Below are positions 57,061 through 64,000 of a DNA stretch of 64,000 bases, one piece after another; position 1 is the first letter of the stretch; every line of letters begins with the position of its first letter. Source of the DNA: Cynocephalus volans. Taxonomy: Eukaryota > Chordata > Mammalia > Dermoptera > Cynocephalidae. The notes beneath the pieces were generated by a model. That model was given only the letters and a program-made list of their open reading frames with translations, was not told the origin of the DNA and ran no database searches. The stretch lies in contig NC_084474.1 in the NCBI RefSeq assembly GCF_027409185.1, positions 95,511,861 to 95,575,860 on the forward strand, in the 5' to 3' direction. The position numbers and the translations under genes were made by a program.

Positions 57061-58150
57061 TGTTCTTTTGATTTACAGCTTCAGGTCTGCACTGCTGAGG
57101 AATTTTATTCCTATTCCGTATTTGAAGGACTGGGTTGCTGCCGCTGTCCCTTTGCTGGTCCATTCTCAGAAGAACCATCTAGAAGTATCTGCCTGGTCTT
57201 TCTCTGCCTTCTGTATCTTCATGTTTTCTCTTACCAGTTCTTCTGTTGTGGTTTCCCCATTTTGTTTTGCGCGGTTCCCTGGAATCTGACTTCACTTTCT
57301 GTTTTGTTAATTAAAGTTCTTGTTGCTTCTAATGTGGTTTTCACTTCTAATAATGCCTTTTTCTTTTCATAGGAATAAAGTATTTAGCAATTTAAAATAT
57401 TTAACAAAAATGTCCTAAGGAAGAATTACTAAGAAATCAACATACAATGAAATCCTAGTAAATTATTTTAACTTGTATTTTGAAGACAAATTTGAAAATT
57501 CTACATAGTTTCCCAACATGGTGTTCGTTTGCTTCGACCCCGTTTTTGTTTTGAGGTTTCCTCAGTCGCTGTCCCCATCCCAAGCCTGTCACGTCCTTTC
57601 TGAACTAGAGCCCTCTGGTGGGTGCAGGGGCTTCGGGCAGGAAGCCAGTGTCAGCCCACAGCCCCTCGTTCCCTGACAGCCGCACGCTCTCCCCACCGCG
57701 CTGTCCTTTCCCAAACTCCTGCACATCCTTCAGGACCCGCTCAGACCCGGCTCAGAGGCACTCTCCTGACAGCAAGTCCACTGCTCCCTTGTCACTGCTA
57801 CTGATGTGGCCCCTCCACACCTGCCACGCCGTGCCCACTGTGCCCCCACGTCCACCTCCCTTCTCCTTTGTGAGGACCCAAGGGCAGCCACCATGGTGTT
57901 CCATCCATCTTTAGGTGTGTCCCCAGCACTCACCACAGCAAGAGCGAATGCTCTCGGGTCAGTTGACCCTGACTCCAGGGCACTGATGTGCGAGTCAGGA
58001 CTGGCCTGGCCACTGCCGGGTCTTGGTGCACTGTGACTGCAGCTTCCCGCCAGCTGTGCGTTCTCTGCTCTCAGGGCCACTAGTGTGTCTCCCCTTGAAG
58101 CCTCTCACACAGCCCATTTACTGCCTCACAGATTCAGTGGGGCGGGCGTC
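57061..58150. other. Intergenic DNA with a CTCF-like site
   Basis: T-rich at 57180-57380, then mixed composition. The only candidate regulatory site is the CTCF-like motif at 57608-57621. No gene recognised. Confidence 0.45.
57608..57621 (-). promoter_or_regulatory. CTCF-like core motif (reverse)
   Basis: The + strand reads gagccctctggtgg. On the - strand this is ccaccagagggctc, fitting the CTCF core at 13 of 14 positions. It is oriented towards the forward site at 33519. Confidence 0.5.
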
Positions 58151-59091
58151 TGTCACCTCCCACAGAGTGATGGAGACACAAAAGATGACTCAGGGCCCAT
58201 GTATTCAGAGCAGTGAGAAGCCCGAAGGGACTGCACCGAGGGACAACTCCGTCCAGAGAGGAGAGACCAGGCACAGCCCCGAGTCAGTTTTTGTTTCAGT
58301 TTTATTGTAAAGACAAGAAAGTTACAGAAGAAAAACAGATGGATAATCGGTCATAGTGAAAACATAAAAAACTGGCTACATGACAAACTTGATTTAAGCA
58401 TGTGTAGCTTAAAATAGTTCAAGCAATTTACCATCAAAAGGAGCCATAAGAGGCCGGCCCGTGGCTCGCTCGGGAGAGTGCGGTGCTGATAACACCAAGG
58501 CCAGGGGTTCGGATCCCTATATAGGGATGGCCAGTTGGCTCACTTGGGGGAGTGTGGTGCTGACAACACCAAGTCAAGGGTTAAGATCCCCTTACCAGTC
58601 ATCTTTTAGGGAAAAAAAAAAAAAAGGAGCCATAAAACTAAGCTATGTGACATACAAAAAGAAACAATGAAATAATCACCAAAGCGCCTAACTCCCCAAG
58701 AAACTCAAATGAACAGCTTAGGGCAAGATGTGGAAAGTCCCCCGGGTGCTAACTAAACTCGCAGAATATCCTTGGAGATTTTAGCTCACACGCTTTCCCA
58801 TCACTCAGGTTTAGCTGCACCCAGGGCAACTGCCCCAGAGCAATCACTTTTCACTGTGCTTCAATTCTCTTATCTACATCAAAGGCTTTAGTCCTATGAA
58901 AGTTTTCTGGGCTTTCTCAATCTTAGCATTCCTACATGTTTTCCTAAAGGGTTGGGCTTTGGCCCCCTAACTAGAGGTTTTGGCCTCCTAAACTAGAGTC
59001 TTCAGCCTTCTAAACTAAGGACTTTGGTCCTGTGAAATACATGTGTTTTATTTCTATCTCATTAATAACTTCTTAGTCAATATTCTCTACA
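58151..59091 (-). mobile_element. Solo retroviral-type LTR, copy 2 (carries a SINE)
   Basis: Same family and orientation as 37581-38330, about 85-90% alike by eye. The ends TG...CA read on either strand, with an AATAAA on the - strand (TTTATT at 58301-58306). Flanks ggcgtc (58145-58150) and ggagtc (59092-59097) differ at one base, again pointing to a 6-bp duplication. The extra length is the SINE at 58450-58621. No viral genes adjoin it. Confidence 0.7.
58450..58621 (+). mobile_element. Dimeric tRNA-Ile-derived SINE inserted in LTR copy 2
   Basis: Unit 1 is 'ggccggcccgtggctcgctc' through 'aggggttcggatccctatat'. Unit 2 is 'ggccagttggctcacttggg' through 'gggttaagatccccttacca', then poly(A). 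The target duplication aaaaggagccataa lies at 58436-58449 and 58622-58635. The other LTR copy has this site empty. Confidence 0.93.
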
Positions 59092-59539
59092 GGAGTCTGT
59101 GCATGGCTCAGCTGGAGTCTCTGCCCAGGGCCTCAGGCTGCAGCCCAAGTGTCCCCGGGCTGTGCTCTCACCTGGAGCCCAGGAAGTGACCAGGAGCAGG
59201 TGGACGGCCCGAGAGGCACGAGAAGCATCCCGGGAGCAGACCGCCCTGTCCCTGCCCCTGCCCCGTGCAGTTGGCGCTGCAGTTCTCTCGGCTCGCCCAG
59301 CCGTCACCTTCCTGTTAGGACAGGCGGTGGGAGCCCACACCTCCGATGCCCTCCTTCAGTCTCCTGAATCCCACAGCTGGGGACTAGCGCTGTGGTGGCG
59401 GTGACCCACGGTGCTCCCGCCATGCCCACCCCTCCCTCACCTTGACCCCGAGTTCACCACCAACGCAGTGAGATGGTCACACCTCCCACAGGGTCCTCCC
59501 AGCCTCTGGCTCCGTCTGGCGACATCTGCCTCCCTCTCT

Positions 59540-60170
59540 GGTTTCAGACCACGAGGGAGCCTGGCCCACCTGGTGGAGGCCCGTGGCGGGACAGGCGCGG
59601 GCGGCACGCGGCTCCCGCACCCCGCGCTACCAGCGACACCTGCCCAGGAACGCGCCCCGCAGGGCCAGCCCTTGTCCAAGGCTGACTTCGTACAGCCTTG
59701 CGGCACCCGCTGCTTTTCCGTGGTTGATGTGCACACGGCACAGTTACTGTCTGGCCTTTTCCAAAGAGCTCGAGCGTGTGCACCACGTGCTCAAACCTGC
59801 ACAGGCTGTTCCCTTTGCTGACATCGGCCGCGGGACCCGCGTCTTTGCAGCCGGCCTTGGCGGGCGGAGGCATCGCCCGGCCCAGGACTGGGGGCAGCCC
59901 CCGCGGGTCCGAGGGGGTTCGAGAGGCTGGGGCGGAGGGGGCTGCTGACTTCTAGAGGCTCGGGGTGCGAGTCGAGTTAAGCCTGGAAGGAGGGCCAGAA
60001 CGGAGAGGGAAGGGCACGGCAGCACAGGGGACAGGCCGGGCGCGCGACAGATCTTATTTGGGAAGGGGGTGCGGGGGGCGCTGCAGAGCGAAGCGGGCGA
60101 AGATCGGACTTGCGTGCACCGAGCGTCGCTTGCTGGAGAGGGGCAGGTGTTCGGATACGTTTCACGGGGG
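59540..60170. promoter_or_regulatory. Second orphan CpG-rich segment
   Basis: CpG dinucleotides are frequent (for example around 60037-60130), yet no exon, clear GC-box array or splice site is recognised. Candidate promoter of a non-coding transcript, or a weak CpG island. Speculative. Confidence 0.35.
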
Positions 60171-60898
60171 TATGGAGGGAAACTTTCATTTATGCTTTTT
60201 GGATTATTCCCTTTAAATGCTTGAATTTTTACTTGTGTTTTATAATTTTTAATGATTTGTTACAAATAAATATGTAGCGTGGCGGGCACGTGCGCAAACG
60301 TTCTTACTGCTGCCCTGTGCAGTGAAAAGCTTCCAGGCACGAGACGTCAGCGTGGCTTGAGGGGAGACGCAGGTGCAGTGGTCCAATTAGGGCAGGGGGC
60401 AGGCACACGGCGGGGTTGCAGTGGGGGCTGCGCTGGGACTGCAGGGAGGCGCCAGAGAGGACCTGGGCTCCCAGGAACTGGCGGGAGCCAGAGGCCGCGA
60501 AGTCACTGAGCTTCCTGGGGCTGCCCAGGCTTCTGCACCCTCCGGACGGTTGCCTCGTGGTACTGCAAGCTGGGCGGGTGTCCTACGTGGGGCACTCTTT
60601 TCCACATTCTGCCCTCTGCTCTTGCATTCTGAAGCTATTTCTGGAAGAAGAGGTAACTGTTCTGGCTGTGGGTGGCGGTTCAGAGGGTCCGGGTTCCTTA
60701 TCTAAGCCTGAGTGGCAGCGTAAAGGCCTGTTCACTTCGGTCTGTCTTGGGCAGCACATGGGCTGTGAGGACCCTGAGGCAGCTCACGGGATCAGAGGAG
60801 GAGCTCCGGGTGTACTGGCTGGGTCAGTGCCTTGATGGGGGTGCTCTGTCTGCCACCTCCTGCTTCTCGTCTCCACAAGGCTCCTTTGCCTCAGTCTC

Positions 60899-61298
60899 TG
60901 ATGGAGTTTGGATGTGTTGTCCCCTCCAAAACTCATGTGGAAATTTGATCCCCAGTGTGGCAGTGTTGGAAACTGATTGAGTCAAGGGGGCGGATCCCTC
61001 ATGAATGGATTAGTGCTCTCCCTGGGGGAGGAGGGGTCCTGACTGAGTTATGCTCTATTAGTTCCAGTGAGAGCTGATTGTTTAAAAGACCCTGGCACCT
61101 CCTCTCTCTCTCTTGCTTCCTCTCACCATGTGATCTGCTTGTACCCCCTGGCTCCCTGCCACTTTCTATGAGTAGAAGCAGCCTGAGGCCAGTGCCAGAT
61201 GCAGCTGTCCCAGAATCGTAAGCCAAATAAACCTCTGTTCTTTATAAATTACCCAGCCTCAGGTATTTCTGTCACAGCAACACAAACGGACTAATACA
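60899..61298 (+). mobile_element. MST/MLT1-like MaLR solo LTR
   Basis: A 400-bp LTR from TG at 60899 to CA at 61298, with perfect 5-bp duplications gtctc at 60894-60898 and 61299-61303. Signature phrases: 'aaaactcatgtggaaatttg', 'ctctttataaattacccagcc'-type end and 'acaaacggactaataca'. 5-bp duplications and the sequence fit the ERVL-MaLR group. Confidence 0.9.
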
Positions 61299-61309
61299 GT
61301 CTCCGACTG

Positions 61310-62005
61310 CTGCTGGCCTTGTCCTGACAGCATCTCAGCCTAGGGCTGCAAAGGATGGAGACTTTGCTCTCTCCCAGCTCCTGGGAGAGCCCCTAGAGAG
61401 ACTAGGCATAAGCCCATTCTTGGGGGGAAAGGGGGTAAGAGTTCCAGAATGATCTGGTGGGAATTGAGGCAGAGGTGCTTTTCCCATACAGAAGTGGGTG
61501 CTGTAATGGAATGCATGAGGACGGGTCCCGAGCAGAACCCAACAAAGGGCCCCTTCAAATGCCTCCCTGAACCCTTTGGAAGAGAAAGCCCAAACAGATC
61601 CCATTATTAAGTCATCATTCCAGTCGTCTTAATGAATGACAGCCGGACGCCTGGTTGACAGAGCACACATTTGCATGATAGAAAGCTGGGAAATGTGGGA
61701 GCCTCTGCAGAAGGAAATCACGTGCCGTCTTAGTGTGCTAGCACAGTCACTGCTGGCCTCTGTGTCTGGGTCATCAGAGATCACTCTACGCAATTTGTAA
61801 TCTGTTTTGGTGGCTTAGGCATGAAACAGCCTTTCCCCATATTTTTACAGGCTTATAAATGTATTTTACTTGTGTTTGTCAGGACTTCACTTTTTTGATA
61901 AGACTTGTGACAAAACCTGTTTTTCCTATTATATAAGCAGAGTAGAAAATTTGGAAAATGAAGAGTAGAAATCCTGCTAGTTGGCACCCCATGGAAGAAA
62001 TGCAG

Positions 62006-62007
<2 letters not shown>
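61310..62007. other. Intergenic DNA upstream of the ZNF696 promoter
   Basis: Unremarkable composition. An octamer atttgcat lies near 61669 in a balanced-composition block with no repeat signature. No gene recognised. Confidence 0.4.
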
Positions 62008-62039
<32 letters not shown>

Positions 62040-62118
62040 GTGGCTAGCCAGGCGTTGAACCCTGGACCTCGGTGTCACAAGCACCCGGCTCTAACCACTG
62101 AGCTAACCAGCCCGCCCA
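62008..62118 (-). mobile_element. tRNA-derived SINE, reverse orientation
   Basis: A T-run of about 30 (the poly(A) tail) precedes a tRNA-like unit. On the - strand it reads 'ctggttagctcagtggttag' (A box) and 'gacaccgaggtccagggttc' (T-arm/B box). Only one unit is present. Confidence 0.8.
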
Positions 62119-62479
62119 GAGAGGCACTCGTCATTTTTTTATGTCTACACCGATTCTTTTTTCCCCCGACGTTTTCAGAACGGCTTGCACACAGGTGTCT
62201 GTAGGCACCATAGCACTCTAGTGTGCATCTCCTCTGCGCGGGGACAGTCTCTTACAAAAGCACAGTCGAGTCACCCAACTCGGGTGACAGGACAGTGACG
62301 GATGCGCCAACGAAGCCCAGATCGCAATTCCGTGTCTGCCCCCAACCTCCTCCACGGAACCTTCCCCTCTAGTCCAGCGTCCAGTGCCAGGGCTATGTCT
62401 CGCCTCCCTCTGTCGCCATGTCCCCTCAGCATTCTTTGATGCGGGTCGGGTCGGCAGCTTTTCTCTCCCCCGGAGATGA

Positions 62480-63065
62480 CCCATTAGTGGCACGGACGAA
62501 AACGACGACCATACGGTGGGAAGCCCAGTGAAGAGCCCACGGACGCAACGTTCCTCCAAACGTGGCGCCCTGACAGCCCCCACTTCTGCAGAGTCCAGCG
62601 AGGGGGACAGGGCAGGTACCACGGCAAGACGGCCCGCGGAGGGGCACCCGGCAGAGGCGCCGTGGGGCGAGGCCCGGGACACCGCGGGGCGGCCGCCGAG
62701 GCTCTCCGAGCCGCCGAGCGCGCGGTCCTCCCGCGGCCCAGAGCGTCGCCGGAAGTGCCCGTGCCGGGTGGGAGGGAATGGCGGCGCTTCCGGCGCGCGG
62801 CCGGCCGGCAGGTGGGCGGCCCTCGGAGGGCGGGCCTGGCGGGCTGTCGCCGGCGGCGGGGCTGGCGGCGGGGAACCGAGGTAGCGCGCCGCCTGGCACG
62901 GCCCGGCCGGGCGTGTGGCCGGAAGTCCGGCTGCCTGGGCGGGGCGGCGCCGGCCTCCCCGCGGCCTCGGCTCTCGGCTGCGGCTCCCGCTGCGACGTCC
63001 GCGGCCAGACCCGACCCGGCGCCCGCGGGCCCTCCCCAGGCCTCCCTGTTGCCGCTCTGAGGAAT
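62480..63065 (+). promoter_or_regulatory. ZNF696: CpG-island promoter, probably of ZNF696
   Basis: CpG-dense block with a core (62710-62757) resembling the GLI4 promoter, a YY1-like aatggcggc (about 62777) and ETS-like cttccgg. A donor cag/gtgggc at 62812-62813 could end a non-coding first exon. The call rests on synteny: ZNF696 follows GLI4 in mammals. Confidence 0.7.
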
Positions 63066-63775
63066 CCGCTTTCAGAGTAAAAATGGGAGTTTAAATTACG
63101 TTTCTTAATTACAGATGAGGTGGTGCTTTAAAAACATATTGTCTGCTTGTTTATCTTTGGGGAGTTACCTGTCCGTGACTTTTGCCCGTTGTTCCTACGT
63201 TTTCATTAATATGTAGAGGTCTTTATCAATTAAGGGCCTGGGTCTTTGTGTATGTTGTAAATATTGCCCCTCTTTTTGTTTTGTTTTTTTACATAAATTT
63301 TCTTAGGTAGTTAAGTCTGTCAGTCTTTACCTTCGATGTCGGGCTTAGAAAAATCATTCCTCAGTCCAACATTGCACCATTCAGATAATTTGTTCTTGTA
63401 TTTTTATGTTCAAGTCTTTATAAATATCAAAGTTTTAAAATCCATGGAAATTTCCCTAGACGTTTGAGGACTGGTGGGAGGTGCTGGGCATGTTCCCTGT
63501 GGAGCTAAGAAGCCCGCAGCACACAGCTGGCAGATGCCTGTCTGGGCTCTGCATCTGCCCAGGCCAGGGCTGAGGGCCCAGCAGAGCCTGGACCGCAGTC
63601 CCCAGGGTATCCCACGGAACACCAGTTTCTGGGGTGTCTGTGTTGTCGGGACCCTCTTGATTGCTAGTGACAGTGTGGGCCCAGCTGGTCCCCCTGGACC
63701 TATTCTGGCCCTCTCTTCTCTGAAAGCCTTCTGACCTGTCATTTTTTTTTTTTTTCTTCTCCTGTGTCCAAGCAG

Positions 63776-63871
63776 AAATTGTTCCCACTGCAAGGTGGAG
63801 CAAGGAGAAGAGCCCCCAGCCTGGGTCTCCAGACACCACGGAGAGGCATACCCTCATGGAGACCCCCACAG
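63776..63871 (+). CDS. ZNF696: Probable 5' exon of ZNF696 (start codon exon, truncated by window)
   Basis: A T-rich tract and the acceptor agcag (AG at 63774-63775) precede a 96-base exon with donor cag/gtgagg at 63872-63873. It has an ATG at 63856 giving METPT before the junction, so most of the protein, including any zinc fingers, lies beyond the window. The exon could instead be non-coding. The gene name rests on position next to GLI4 and on the shared promoter core. Confidence 0.5.
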
Positions 63872-64000
63872 GTGAGGGTGCAAGGGGACACCCCCAGCCA
63901 GGCCCAGAGGGGAAGGATCCTGGTGGAGTGCAGGAGATGGGCTCAGCCTAGGAATTTGGGCTCCCCCAAGTCCATCTGCCTGGTCGCTAAGGGGAAGCAG

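Overview
The window is nuclear DNA from a placental mammal. It carries intron-split genes with GT/AG splice sites, three CpG-island promoters, C2H2 zinc-finger genes and a dense background of mammalian repeats (MIR, L2, L1, MaLR LTRs). The gene order GPIHBP1 - ZFP41 - GLI4 - (start of ZNF696), all on the + strand, matches human 8q24.3. No Alu or rodent B1/B2 was seen. The young SINEs are monomers and dimers derived from tRNA-Ile with A-rich tails and clear target-site duplications. That architecture is the one I associate with the CYN SINEs of colugos (Dermoptera), so a colugo is the best guess (inference, about 0.65).

Layout: 1-2.1 kb is an L1 tail and a MIR. 2.14-4.64 kb is a complete four-exon GPIHBP1 gene (175 aa predicted) with a poly(A) signal. 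4.7-26.5 kb is intergenic and repeat-rich: MIR, L2, MLT1-type LTRs, an L1 tail, a hAT-like fossil, an MST/THE1-like MaLR element split by a SINE, a 95-bp inverted repeat and a 23-bp minisatellite. 26.6-27.7 kb is the ZFP41 CpG island, and 30.27-30.87 kb is the ZFP41 coding exon (198 aa, four zinc fingers). 31-42 kb holds an unresolved stretch, a strong CTCF-like site, a long L1 ORF2 remnant, an MLT1 LTR, a 750-bp retroviral-type LTR and a telomere-like palindrome. 42.9-44.0 kb is the GLI4 CpG island, and 44.9-50.84 kb holds three GLI4 coding exons (346 aa, seven zinc fingers). 51-62.4 kb has two orphan CpG-rich segments, an L1 tail, a second copy of the 750-bp LTR and an MST-like solo LTR with perfect 5-bp duplications. 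62.5-63.06 kb is a CpG island, followed at 63.78 kb by an exon that probably begins ZNF696, cut by the window end.

The genes are functionally unrelated neighbours. GPIHBP1 is the endothelial GPI-anchored carrier of lipoprotein lipase. ZFP41, GLI4 and ZNF696 are Krueppel-type zinc-finger genes whose promoters share a short conserved core, so they may be relics of an old local duplication. I saw no undescribed biological system of the kind found in prokaryotic islands. The most interesting signals are the shared promoter core, the GLI4-flanking pair of LTRs and pair of convergent CTCF-like motifs, the telomere-like palindrome beside the GLI4 promoter, and the shortened GPI signal of GPIHBP1.
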